64,000 nucleotides of DNA from Pseudomonadota bacterium (lineage in GTDB: Bacteria > Pseudomonadota > Gammaproteobacteria > Burkholderiales > Burkholderiaceae_B). The stretch is taken from the NCBI GenBank assembly GCA_023427085.1, contig JAEZBO010000267.1:1-64000 (forward strand), in the 5' to 3' direction. Of this stretch, positions 54,514 through 63,037 are shown piece after piece. The position numbers and the translations under genes are program-made. The notes beneath the pieces were generated by a model. That model was not told where the DNA came from. It was given only the letters and a program-made list of their open reading frames with translations, and searched no databases. Every line of letters starts with the position of its first letter. The first letter of the stretch is position 1.

Positions 54514-56667
54514 ATGATTTCCGACCCTAGCCGGGCAGCCGGGTATGCAACCGCCGACGACGCGGCGGCACGCTTGCGTCTGCACCTGCAGTTCCAGGAT
54601 GGCAGGCAACGCACCGAAGTCGTACGGGTGCCGTGCACGATCGGCCGGGATGCCGGCTGCGACGTCAGGATCCGGCATTGGCGCGTCGCGCGCGTGCACG
54701 CTCGGCTCGACAGCGTCGAAGCGGGCGCATTGATCGAGGACCTGGGCTCCCTGGCGGGCACCACGGTCAATGGCCGGCGGGTGGCTCGTCATGCGCCGCT
54801 GGCGCCCAGGGACGCCATCGTCATCGGGCCGTGCCTGATCCGGGTCGAAGTCCTGTCGGCCCAGGCCGATGGCGCCTTTGACGAGTTGGTGCAGGCAAAG
54901 CCGGCCGCAGAATTCCGCCGCGCCGTCCAAGATGCCGTTGCCCACGGGCGTGACGGGTCGGCCTTCGCGGCAGCGAACCACCTGGCAGCGGAAACGAATA
55001 CGGCCTGCGCCTCGGACGAGTGGGGGGCGCCGGGCCTGATCGCATCGCCATACCGCCGTGGGGTCGATAGTCGTCGCGCGGGTGCGCGGCGAACTCAACA
55101 GGACTCGACTGGCGCTGACCGCCATGTCGGCGGGGCAGCATCGGTCGCCGCCGCTGCGGACGCTATCGATGGCGCCACCGTGGCGGCGTGGGCTGCTTCC
55201 AAGGACGGCGCTCCGGCGCGCGTCGGAGCGTTCGATCCGTCTGGGTTACAGCCTGCCTCGCAGTCGTCCGCGACCGCGATGGTCGAGTGCGCGAGCCCCG
55301 CCACGCTGGCCGCTGCCGCTGCCGCTGCCGGTGCCGCTACCGCTACTGCTACCGCTGCCGCTACTGGTGCCGCTACCGCTGCCGCGAGCCTGTGCCGCCA
55401 GCGCGACGAACTGCGCCATGCCTTGTTGCAGGCGCTCGACCTGCGCCGCCGCGACGTTGCCAACATGAGCGACGCGATGCTGCGTGCCGAGGCCGCCGGC
55501 GTGCTGGACGGCATCGTCACGGGCCTGCCCGAGGCGGGACGGCCCGCCGCCGATCTCGTCAGGGACGTGCTCGACGAGGCAGTGGGGCTGGGGCCGCTCG
55601 AACGCCTGATCGAGGATGCCGCGGTGACCGAGGTGATGGTCAACCGCTACGACCAGATCTACGTCGAACGCGCGGGCCGGCTCGAGCCGCACGATGCGGT
55701 GTTCAGCAGCGAACAATCTTTGCTCGGCGTGATCGAAAAGATCGTGACGCCGCTGGGACGCCGGATCGACGAAAGTTCACCGATGGTCGACGCCCGCCTG
55801 CCCGATGGCTCGCGGGTGCATGCGATCATCGCGCCGGTGGCGCTCAAAGGGGCCGCGCTGACCTTGCGCAAGTTTCCGCAACGTCGGCCCACGATGCAGG
55901 ACCTGCTCGCCGCCGGGGCCTTCGATGCCCGCATGGCCGATTTCCTCGCGCTGTGCGTCAGGCATCGCAAGAACCTTGTGGTGGCAGGCGGCACCGGCTC
56001 GGGCAAGACCACGTTGATCAACGTGCTGTCGCACTGCGTGCCCGAAGGCGAACGCATCGTCACGATCGAGGACGCCGCCGAGCTTCGGCTGCAGCATCGC
56101 CATCTGATCGCGCTCGAGGCGCGGCCGCCCAATCTCGAAGGCAAGGGCGGCGTCAGCATCCGCGAGCTGGTCCGCAATGCGCTGCGCATGCGCCCTGATC
56201 GCATCATCGTCGGCGAATGCCGCGGCGCCGAAGCCTTCGACATGCTGGCCGCGATGAACACCGGCCACGAAGGTTCGCTGACCAGCCTGCATGCGAACAA
56301 TCCCCGCGATGCGCTGGCCCGGCTCGAGACCATGATCCTGATGGCCGGCATGTCCTTGCCCTTGCAGGCGGTGCGCGAGCACATCGCCTCGAGCATCGAC
56401 CTGATCGTGCAGCAGGCGCGGCTGCCCTCCGGCCGACGGCTGATCAGCGCGATCGTCGAGGTCACCGGTATCGAAAGCGCCTGCATCCAGCTGCAGGAGA
56501 TCTATCGCTACGATCGCCGCGACGACGTGTTCCGGGCCAGTGGCCTGGTGCCGGATTTTGTCGATCTCTGGCGCGAGCAGGGCCTGGCCTGCGACATGTC
56601 CCTGTTCGGTCCCGAGCCGTCGGCAGGGCACACGCAAGCGCTGCCGGGCGAGGCAGCGGCATGCTGA
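54514..56667 (+). CDS. FHA domain-CpaF (TadA) ATPase fusion
   Basis: 717 residues from ATG at 54514 (AGGAG eight bases upstream; 54496 is a weaker in-frame start). Residues about 20-115 form an FHA domain (CTIGRDAGCDVRIRHWRVAR, then VHARL and TTVNGRRV). A variable Ala/Thr-rich linker of about 180 residues follows. The CpaF ATPase spans about 300-690 with Walker A GGTGSGKTT (about 491-499), RMRPDRIIVGECRGAEAFDM and the TGHEGSLTSLHAN histidine box. It powers pilus assembly at the inner membrane. The FHA serine of the usual SRxH is Ala here (VARVH). No separate TadZ/CpaE gene is present. Confidence 0.88.
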   Translation: MISDPSRAAGYATADDAAARLRLHLQFQDGRQRTEVVRVPCTIGRDAGCDVRIRHWRVARVHARLDSVEAGALIEDLGSLAGTTVNGRRVARHAPLAPRDAIVIGPCLIRVEVLSAQADGAFDELVQAKPAAEFRRAVQDAVAHGRDGSAFAAANHLAAETNTACASDEWGAPGLIASPYRRGVDSRRAGARRTQQDSTGADRHVGGAASVAAAADAIDGATVAAWAASKDGAPARVGAFDPSGLQPASQSSATAMVECASPATLAAAAAAAGAATATATAAATGAATAAASLCRQRDELRHALLQALDLRRRDVANMSDAMLRAEAAGVLDGIVTGLPEAGRPAADLVRDVLDEAVGLGPLERLIEDAAVTEVMVNRYDQIYVERAGRLEPHDAVFSSEQSLLGVIEKIVTPLGRRIDESSPMVDARLPDGSRVHAIIAPVALKGAALTLRKFPQRRPTMQDLLAAGAFDARMADFLALCVRHRKNLVVAGGTGSGKTTLINVLSHCVPEGERIVTIEDAAELRLQHRHLIALEARPPNLEGKGGVSIRELVRNALRMRPDRIIVGECRGAEAFDMLAAMNTGHEGSLTSLHANNPRDALARLETMILMAGMSLPLQAVREHIASSIDLIVQQARLPSGRRLISAIVEVTGIESACIQLQEIYRYDRRDDVFRASGLVPDFVDLWREQGLACDMSLFGPEPSAGHTQALPGEAAAC
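55311..55385 (+). repeat. Triplet/hexamer repeat coding the Ala/Thr linker
   Basis: About twelve hexamers built on GCCGCT/ACCGCT code for alternating Ala and Ala/Thr/Gly in the linker between the FHA and ATPase domains. Such repeats can change length by slippage in whole residues. Confidence 0.75.
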
Positions 56668-57506
56668 GTCTGACCTTGCTCGCGGGCGCGCTGGCGGCCG
56701 GCTTGCTGGCGTGGCTGGCGCAGGCTTGGGCGCAACAGGGCTGGAAGCACTATCGCCAGGTCTTCACCACCGAGGCCAGGCTGCGCCTGAGCGAGTTCTT
56801 CGTATTCATCGACCCGTTGCCGCTGTGGCTGTTGACGATCGGCCTGTGCGGGGTGTCAGCCTTGATCGCGTACGCGGCGAGCGGCAGCATCGCGCTGGCG
56901 GGCATCTGGGCCGGGCTGGGTCTGGCAATGCCGCGCTGGCTGGCCGCGCGCGCCCGGCGCCTGCGTCGCGGGCGCTTCGACGAGCAACTGCCGACCGCAC
57001 TGTTGTCGATGGCCTGGACCTTGCGCGCGGGGGCCAGTCTGCCGGTCGCGCTGCGTGCCGTCGTCGCGCAAGGTGAGGTGCCGCTCGCGCAAGAGTTCGG
57101 CTTGCTGCTGCGCGAACAGCGCATGGGCATTGCGCTCGATCAATGTCTGGCGCAACTGCACCAAAGGATGCCGACCGAGGCCTGCGGCCTGATGTGTGCT
57201 GCGTTGCGGATCGCCTCGCGTACCGGCGGCAACCTGTCCGACGCGCTCGAACGCATGTCGGTGAACCTGCAGGCACGTCTGCTGATCCATCGCCGTATCC
57301 ATGCGCTGACCTCGCAGGGCCGTTTGCAGGCGTGGGTGGTCGGGGCCTTGCCGCTGTTGTTGCTGGCCGTGCTCGACAAGCTCGAGCCGCAGGCGATGGC
57401 GCCTCTGTGGAGCACGCCGGCGGGCTGGTCGGTGCTGGGCCTGGTGCTGGTGCTCGAGCTGGCCGGCATCGCGATGATCCGGCGATTGACGCGTATCGAG
57501 GTCTAG
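56661..57506 (+). CDS. tadB: Tad inner-membrane protein TadB
   Basis: 281 residues. An N-terminal span, two further segments near 50-90, the T2SSF domain (FDEQLPTALLSMAWTLRAGA to ALRIASRTGGNLSDALERMS) and C-terminal membrane spans. With TadC it forms the inner-membrane platform turned by the CpaF ATPase. Overlaps the ATPase gene by seven bases; tadC follows directly. Confidence 0.88.
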   Translation: MLSLTLLAGALAAGLLAWLAQAWAQQGWKHYRQVFTTEARLRLSEFFVFIDPLPLWLLTIGLCGVSALIAYAASGSIALAGIWAGLGLAMPRWLAARARRLRRGRFDEQLPTALLSMAWTLRAGASLPVALRAVVAQGEVPLAQEFGLLLREQRMGIALDQCLAQLHQRMPTEACGLMCAALRIASRTGGNLSDALERMSVNLQARLLIHRRIHALTSQGRLQAWVVGALPLLLLAVLDKLEPQAMAPLWSTPAGWSVLGLVLVLELAGIAMIRRLTRIEV

Positions 57507-58418
57507 ATGACAGCCGCGACGGAGTGGGCCATGAGCTGGGCGACGCTGAGCGTGATGGCGACCGGTGTCGCGGTGTTGCTGGCGACTTACTGGTTGTGCT
57601 GGCCCTGGCGGCGGTCAGCGCAGCAACCCGCCGCGCCGTTCGAGCTGTCGCCGCCATGGCGCTTGGCGTGGCCTTGGCTGGACGCATGCGCGGCGCCAGC
57701 CTTGCGCGGGCTCGGCTGGCGCCGGCGCGAGCGGCTCGAGCGCGCCATCGAACGGGCAGGCCTGGCGAGTCGGCTGCCGCTGGGGCATCTGGTCGCGGCG
57801 CAATGGCTGGCCGGTGTCGTCGCCGCGGCAACTGCCGCCGGGGTCGCGGGGCTGGCCGGCTGGTGGGACGGCAGCGGCGCGGCGCTGGGCTGGACCGTGG
57901 CGGCTGCGGGCGCCTTGGCGGCCAGTCTGCCTCTTCGGTGGCTGAGCAACCTGCGCAGGCAGCGGTCGCGCCGCATGCTGCGCGAACTGCCTTTTCTGCT
58001 GGACATGATCACGCTCTGCATGGACGCCGGCCTGAATGTCCATGGCGCCTTGCAGCAGGCGGTCGAACGTGGGCCATCGGGGCCGCTTCGCGATGAGTTC
58101 CAGATCGTGCTGGCCGATGTGCGGGCCAGCCGCGGTCGCCACGAAGCGCTCCAGGCGCTGGCCGACCGTGTCGGGCTGCCGGCCGTGCAAGGGCTGGTCG
58201 CGGCGATCGTGCAGGCCGACACATTGGGCATGAGCCTGGGGCCGGTGCTGCATGCGCAATCCGAGCGCCAACGCAGCGAACGCCTGTTGCGTGCCGAACA
58301 GCAGGCGCTCGAGGCACCGGTAAAAATGCTGTTCCCACTGATCGTCTTCATCTTCCCTTGCACCTTCCTGGTACTCGGGTTTCCGATCGTCCAGCGTCTG
58401 CTGCAGGTGGCGGGATGA
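57507..58418 (+). CDS. tadC: Tad inner-membrane protein TadC
   Basis: 303 residues. Membrane spans at the N-terminus and in the middle, then the T2SSF domain (RELPFLLDMITLCMDAGLNV, LPAVQGLVAAIVQADTLGMS, RAEQQALEAPVKMLFPLIVF) and a final span. Partner of TadB. The next gene overlaps its stop by four bases. Confidence 0.88.
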   Translation: MTAATEWAMSWATLSVMATGVAVLLATYWLCWPWRRSAQQPAAPFELSPPWRLAWPWLDACAAPALRGLGWRRRERLERAIERAGLASRLPLGHLVAAQWLAGVVAAATAAGVAGLAGWWDGSGAALGWTVAAAGALAASLPLRWLSNLRRQRSRRMLRELPFLLDMITLCMDAGLNVHGALQQAVERGPSGPLRDEFQIVLADVRASRGRHEALQALADRVGLPAVQGLVAAIVQADTLGMSLGPVLHAQSERQRSERLLRAEQQALEAPVKMLFPLIVFIFPCTFLVLGFPIVQRLLQVAG

Positions 58419-59722
58419 GCCGCGCGCTGGTCTTGCGCGAAGCCACCGGCGTCTGGCAGCGAATGGGGGGCTGGTTCTGGCGCGCGCCGCGCAATGGTCA
58501 CGAGGGTTTGTGGCTGCGGCCTTGCTGGGCCATCCATACCTGCGGGATGCGTCGGCCGATCGCGGTCTGCTTTTTGGACGCCGAAGGCCGGCTGCTGCGC
58601 TGCGTCAGCAAGTTGCCGGCTTGGCGCGTCGCAGCTTGCAAGAAGGCATCCTCTGTCGTCGAGCTGCTGCCGGGCGCACTGGCTGCGCGGCGAGGCGGGC
58701 CGGCGCGGGTCGAGCAGGCGGTGCGGCTGGCCTTGTCAGCGTGCGGCCGGCGTCACCGATCCGAATCCGGGGGTGGCTCAGTGGCGGGCAGGGTCGTCGC
58801 GCCTGGTGTCGCCAGGCTCGGGGCTCGTATCCGCATGCGTCGTATCGCCGTCCGCGCGCGTCGTATCGCCGTCAGGGCGCGTCGCGGCATTGTCGGCGTG
58901 CGTCGCGTCGCTGTCGGAGCGCTTCGTGTCGTCCACCGGTTGTGCCTCATCGGCGTCGACCGCCTGGTCCGGCGGCGTGCCGTCGTAGTCGTCACGCGTG
59001 CCCAGAAACACAGACGCATAGTTGGTGTACAGGCTGCAGTAGATCACCGCGCCCAGCACGATGTTGAGCGGCGTGCGCAGCGTCAGCACCCACTGCCCGG
59101 GCACGCCCATGACCACCAGCAATACACCGATCAGCTCGAGCGCCATAAAGGCGCCGCCGACCACCACGCCGTAGACCAGAAAGGCCCACTTGTTGCGCCA
59201 ACAGGCCACGGTCGAATAGAACAGCGACTGCACCAGCCGCGTGTCGTGGAAGGCCACCAGCGGCGGGGCGTACCAGAACAGCGTCGCCAGGATGATGTAC
59301 AGCACGCCGAAGATGATCAGCGGTGCGCGCACCGCCATCATCAGCGGCAAGGGGTCGTCGCTGCTCATGGCGGTGTCGACCGCCACCCGCAAGGTATCGG
59401 CGTAGGGCAGAAACGCCGCCAGGCCGGCCAGCAGGCTCAGACCCATGAACAGGCTGCCCAGGCCGGTCAGCTTCTTGAAGACGCCGGGCCGTTGCAGCGG
59501 CTCGGACCATTGCCCCAGCTGCATCGTCTGGCCTTCGCTGATGCGCCGCGCCGCGGCGATGCTGATGACCGTGACGACGGGCATCAGCGCCATGAACAGC
59601 AGTGGTCCGATGGGGGCGAGCGCGGCAGCGACCATCATGACCAGGCCGACCAGCATGGCCCAGGTGAACATGGCCAGCGGTTGGCGCCGGAACAGGATCC
59701 AGCCGTCCAGGGCCCAACGTAA
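58415..59722 (+). CDS. DUF192 family protein; frame lacks a stop near the expected end
   Basis: From ATG at 58415 the first 90-100 codons are a DUF192 domain (LWLRPCWAIHTCGMRRPIAV, CFLDAEGRLLRCVSKLPAWR, VVELLPGALA), a small fold often placed after tadC. The family is usually about 100-130 residues, so the gene should end near 58730-58800. Instead the frame stays open to 59722, running through the complement of the gene at 58778-59755; codons after about 58760 are not protein-like. Either the stop was lost or a frameshift is present. Treat 58415 to about 58770 as the real coding part. Confidence 0.6.
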   Translation: MSRALVLREATGVWQRMGGWFWRAPRNGHEGLWLRPCWAIHTCGMRRPIAVCFLDAEGRLLRCVSKLPAWRVAACKKASSVVELLPGALAARRGGPARVEQAVRLALSACGRRHRSESGGGSVAGRVVAPGVARLGARIRMRRIAVRARRIAVRARRGIVGVRRVAVGALRVVHRLCLIGVDRLVRRRAVVVVTRAQKHRRIVGVQAAVDHRAQHDVERRAQRQHPLPGHAHDHQQYTDQLERHKGAADHHAVDQKGPLVAPTGHGRIEQRLHQPRVVEGHQRRGVPEQRRQDDVQHAEDDQRCAHRHHQRQGVVAAHGGVDRHPQGIGVGQKRRQAGQQAQTHEQAAQAGQLLEDAGPLQRLGPLPQLHRLAFADAPRRGDADDRDDGHQRHEQQWSDGGERGSDHHDQADQHGPGEHGQRLAPEQDPAVQGPT

Positions 59723-59755
59723 ACCGGCCAGGGCGGGGAGGTTAGCAGCTTGCAT
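58778..59755 (-). CDS. BPSS1780 family membrane protein
   Basis: 325 residues. MQAANLPALAGLRWALDGWI and six membrane segments over residues 28-255 match the uncharacterised BPSS1780 family common in Burkholderiales. The last 70 residues are a hydrophilic Asp/Thr-rich tail with repeated DGDTTRAD/DGDTTHAD units that looks added on. The tail lies antisense to the open extension of the DUF192 frame. Confidence 0.87.
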   Translation of the reverse strand: MQAANLPALAGLRWALDGWILFRRQPLAMFTWAMLVGLVMMVAAALAPIGPLLFMALMPVVTVISIAAARRISEGQTMQLGQWSEPLQRPGVFKKLTGLGSLFMGLSLLAGLAAFLPYADTLRVAVDTAMSSDDPLPLMMAVRAPLIIFGVLYIILATLFWYAPPLVAFHDTRLVQSLFYSTVACWRNKWAFLVYGVVVGGAFMALELIGVLLVVMGVPGQWVLTLRTPLNIVLGAVIYCSLYTNYASVFLGTRDDYDGTPPDQAVDADEAQPVDDTKRSDSDATHADNAATRPDGDTTRADGDTTHADTSPEPGDTRRDDPARH

Positions 59756-59775
59756 GCGTGGGCGAATCTATCAGG

Positions 59776-60744
59776 TCAGACGGGCAGGCCGGGCAGGTCG
59801 GCCTGCCGGGCGCGCAACACGCGCTCGAAATGCCGCGGATCGTGCGGCTTGAGCGTCTGCGCGGGGCGTGGCAGGTAGTAATCATATAAGCGCGAGAGCC
59901 AGAAGCGCAGCGCGGCCGCGCGCAGCATCGGTCCCCAGGCCGCGCGTTCGTCGTCGGTGAAGGGCCGCTGGGCATGGTAGGCGCGCAGCCAGGCATCCAG
60001 GCGCGCGGCATCGAAGCGGCCGGTACCCAAATCGATGCACCAGTCGTTGACGGCCACGGCCACGTCGAATAACCAATGGTCCCAGCCGGCGAAATAGAAG
60101 TCGATGAAGCCGCCCATCTGCGGCGACTCGAAGGTGCCGGCAAACAGGACGTTGTCGCGGAACAGGTCGCAATGCGAGGGGCCTTGCGGCAGGCTTTGCC
60201 ACGCCGGGCTGGCCGACAGCGTGCGTTGTTCGTCCAGCGCGTCCTGCAGCAACCGGGCCTGCTCGGCTGCCAGGAACGGCAGCACCTTGGGGGCCGTCTC
60301 GAGACGCCAGGGCAGGCCACGCAGATTCGGCTGACGGTTGGCGAAATCCTGGGCGGCCAGATGGGTGCGGGCCAGCGTCTGTCCGGCCAGCGCGCAATGG
60401 GCTGGCGAGGGGGCCGGCTCATAACCGCCGGTCAGGCGCGTGACGATGGCGCAAGGTTTGCCGTGCAGCGTGGTCAGGCGGCCGCCGGCGCGCAAGGTCT
60501 GCGGCTGCGGCACCGGGATGCGGCGTTCGGCCAGATGGTGCATCAGGTCGATGTAGAACGGCAGCTCGTCGGCCTTGAGCACCTCGAACAGCGTCAGCAC
60601 ATAGCTGCCGCGTGTGGTGTCCAGGAAGAAGTTGCTGTTTTCGATGCCGGCCGTGATGCCGCGCAGCGCGACCAGTTCGCCGATGTCGTACTGCAACAGC
60701 AGTGCCCGGGCGTCTTGCAGGGATACGGAAGTGAAAACGGCCAT
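59776..60744 (-). CDS. thrB: Homoserine kinase ThrB (APH-fold type)
   Basis: 322 residues from MAVFTSVSLQ at 60744; the longer frame upstream would be antisense to the FUSC gene's neighbour region and is rejected. GITAGIENSNFFLDT, YVLTLFEVL, SHCDLFRDNVLFAG (catalytic loop) and GFIDFYFAGWDHWLFDVAVA match the type II homoserine kinase of Proteobacteria. It phosphorylates homoserine for threonine synthesis. Confidence 0.95.
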   Translation of the reverse strand: MAVFTSVSLQDARALLLQYDIGELVALRGITAGIENSNFFLDTTRGSYVLTLFEVLKADELPFYIDLMHHLAERRIPVPQPQTLRAGGRLTTLHGKPCAIVTRLTGGYEPAPSPAHCALAGQTLARTHLAAQDFANRQPNLRGLPWRLETAPKVLPFLAAEQARLLQDALDEQRTLSASPAWQSLPQGPSHCDLFRDNVLFAGTFESPQMGGFIDFYFAGWDHWLFDVAVAVNDWCIDLGTGRFDAARLDAWLRAYHAQRPFTDDERAAWGPMLRAAALRFWLSRLYDYYLPRPAQTLKPHDPRHFERVLRARQADLPGLPV

Positions 60745-60856
60745 CGTGGCAATGAGTTCGAAGCGTAGGTGAAAGGCGCAGAGCTGCGGCAAGCTCGGAA
60801 TTTTAGACCATGCGCCGTCGCGGCGCTGTGCCGCCAGGGTCGCGCGCCGCGATGCG

Positions 60857-62320
60857 TCAGCGGCTGCGTGACTGGCTGCGCAGCTGGCTGTGCAGCGTCT
60901 GCACTTCCTGCACCAGCACGTCCCAGGCCCAATAGGCAAGCAGCGTGGCGCTGTCCTGCCGGGGCTTGCCATCGGCTTCGGCACCGGCGTCGCAGCGCGA
61001 CGGCTGCCCGGTGGCGCGATCCGGCACCGCGGCGGATCCGGCACGGGCCGCCTTTTCGCCCTCAGCAGCAGCCTTGGCTTCGATCCCTGCGGGGGCCTGA
61101 GCGGCGGCCTCAGAGCGGGCCTCGGCAGAGGCCCCAGGGCGGGCTTCGACAACCCCCGCAGGGAGCACGTCCGCAGCGGCCGCGGAACTGGCATACGCAG
61201 CGGCATCTGAGCGGGCCTGCCCAGCGGTCCTCACGGCGGCCTCAGGGCGGGCCTCGGCAGCCGCCTCGATACCATCCTCGGTACCCGCCGCGGTCTCTTC
61301 GTCGGCATCCTCCGGCGCCGGCCGCAGCGCGCGGCTGACCGCCGCTTCGTCGAACAGCGCCCAGGACAGTTGCTCACGCGCCGGCACGCAGGCCAGCGGC
61401 CGTGGTTCGCTGCCGCGCTGGTTCAGCAGCGACGCCATGTGCCGCAGGTCGCGGCGTACCGCCGAGGCCAGGGCGCCGAAGGACTCGGCATGCCGGGTGC
61501 AGGCTTGCTCGGACAGCGGCCGCTCGGTCGCGCGATCAAGCAGCGGCAATGTGCGCCACAGGCCGTCGACACATTCGAGCAGCTTGGTGACGGCGTGGCT
61601 GTCGGTATGCGCCGACCAGCGTGGCAGCCGGGTATGCAGCAAGATTTCGCGGGCGGCCTCGGCATCGGGATGCACCGAACGGTGACGGGTCTGCCGTTGC
61701 GGCGCATGGCAGTCGAGCAGGGTCTTGGCGCAGATGTCGACCGAATCCGCCAGCGCGTGCAGCGATCGCGCCAGCGCCTGGCGCGCCTGGCGGCCGGCCG
61801 ACAAGGGCAGCACCGCCAGCGCCGCCAGCACGCCCGACAGCGAGCCGACCATGATGGCGGTGCTCTTGCCCCACGCGTCGCCGAGCAGGTTGGCGTCCGG
61901 CTCGACGGTGATGATGGCGACCGTGACCAGGCCGTAATTGAGGATCGGCCAGCGGGCCGCCACCACACCCATGATGCCGACGCCGGCCGCCACGATGGCC
62001 CAGCGCGCGTCGCCATCGAGCGGTTGCCACGACACCAGTGCGACGCCGATCAGCACACCGACCAGCGCGCCGGCGACCCGCGTCCAGGCTTCGGTGGCGG
62101 TGCCTTCCATGCTGGCCCGTACCACGAACAGCGCCGAGAACGCGGCCCAGCTGAGGTCGGGATGGTCGAGCCAGCGCATCGCGAAGTACGCGCACAGCAC
62201 GGCGGCAACAGTTTGCAGGGGCAGGCGGACGGTGTCGGGCAGGCTGCGCGACTGGCGACGGCGATGGTCGCGATGCAGCCGGGCCAGGGTCCAGCGAAGA
62301 CTTGAACGCATAAGCGCCAT
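60857..62320 (-). CDS. FUSC family membrane protein
   Basis: 487 residues. Six membrane segments over residues 30-190 with the FUSC/ArAE signature (DLSWAAFSALFVVRASMEGT, AWTRVAGALVGVLIGVALV), then a cytoplasmic helical domain. Residues about 335-455 form an Ala/Glu/Arg-rich low-complexity insert with repeated EARPEAA/EARSEAA units. The family is linked to efflux of aromatic acids or similar; substrate unknown. Confidence 0.87.
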   Translation of the reverse strand: MALMRSSLRWTLARLHRDHRRRQSRSLPDTVRLPLQTVAAVLCAYFAMRWLDHPDLSWAAFSALFVVRASMEGTATEAWTRVAGALVGVLIGVALVSWQPLDGDARWAIVAAGVGIMGVVAARWPILNYGLVTVAIITVEPDANLLGDAWGKSTAIMVGSLSGVLAALAVLPLSAGRQARQALARSLHALADSVDICAKTLLDCHAPQRQTRHRSVHPDAEAAREILLHTRLPRWSAHTDSHAVTKLLECVDGLWRTLPLLDRATERPLSEQACTRHAESFGALASAVRRDLRHMASLLNQRGSEPRPLACVPAREQLSWALFDEAAVSRALRPAPEDADEETAAGTEDGIEAAAEARPEAAVRTAGQARSDAAAYASSAAAADVLPAGVVEARPGASAEARSEAAAQAPAGIEAKAAAEGEKAARAGSAAVPDRATGQPSRCDAGAEADGKPRQDSATLLAYWAWDVLVQEVQTLHSQLRSQSRSR

Positions 62321-62422
62321 TATGCGATCCGGGGGGCCCGGCTGGCAGTGACGGCACTGTGCAAATGGTAAAGGCAGGTACGGCCATGCCGCCGCCGTAT
62401 GCCTATGTACGCGCTGCGCGTC

Positions 62423-62470
62423 GCGTTACTTGGTGCGCTACTTGACGCGTTACTTGACGCGCTGCTTGAC
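62423..62470 (-). repeat. Four 12-base tandem repeats across the regA stop codon
   Basis: Units GCGTTACTTGGT, GCGCTACTTGAC, GCGTTACTTGAC and GCGCTGCTTGAC lie head to tail. On the coding strand the first codes for Val-Lys-Gln-Arg, the next places the stop after Val-Lys, and two more copies follow the stop. Confidence 0.85.
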
Positions 62471-63037
62471 CAGCTTGCGGGCCAGCGTGCGGCGGTGCAT
62501 GCCCAGCCGCCGCGCGGTCTCGGATATGTTGAAGCCGGTCTCGGCCAGCGTTTCGTGGATGCGTTCCCACTCGAGCGTCTTGATCGAGGTGGTACGTTCG
62601 GTGACTTCGACGCCGGTGTCGCCCTCGGCGCGCTCGAAGGCGGCTTCGATGTCGTCGGTGTTCGACGGCTTGGCCAGGTAATGACAGGCGCCCAGCTTGA
62701 TGGCCTCGACCGCGGTCGCGATGCTGGCAAAGCCGGTCAGCACGACGATCAGCATCTGGTCGTCGTGGGCGTGCAGCGCTTGCACACAGGCCAGCCCCGA
62801 GGCTTCGCCCTTGAGCTTGAGATCGACCACCGCATAGCCGGGATCCTCGGTCAACAACAGCTCGGTCAGCGAGTCCAGGCCGGCCGCGTGCAGCACGCGA
62901 TAGCCGCGCCGCTCGAACGAGCGGCCCAGCGTACGCGCAAAGGCCGCATCGTCCTCGACGATCAGCAGCGAGCGGTCGGCGGCTTCGGCATCGGCCGCCG
63001 CCTGCGCCGCGCGTGCCGCATCGGTATCAGGATTCAT
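62450..63037 (-). CDS. regA: Response regulator RegA/PrrA/ActR family
   Basis: 195 residues. Receiver domain with LLIVEDDAAFARTLGRSFER, phospho-Asp in YAVVDLKLKGEASG, and the near-invariant VVLTGFASIATAVEAIKLGA and YLAKPSNTDD. The Fis-type helix-turn-helix is FNISETARRLGMHRRTLARK. It controls redox-dependent genes with RegB. It overlaps the regB stop by 11 bases. Its extreme C-terminus is coded by a 12-base tandem repeat. Confidence 0.95.
   Translation of the reverse strand: MNPDTDAARAAQAAADAEAADRSLLIVEDDAAFARTLGRSFERRGYRVLHAAGLDSLTELLLTEDPGYAVVDLKLKGEASGLACVQALHAHDDQMLIVVLTGFASIATAVEAIKLGACHYLAKPSNTDDIEAAFERAEGDTGVEVTERTTSIKTLEWERIHETLAETGFNISETARRLGMHRRTLARKLVKQRVK

Noticed and set aside
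52995..54770. 591-codon minus-strand frame across the secretin gene
   Set aside because: Shadow of the secretin and start of the ATPase gene.
60769..61338. Plus-strand Arg/Pro/Gln-rich frame opposite the FUSC insert
   Set aside because: Complement of the low-complexity insert; repeats there keep all frames open.
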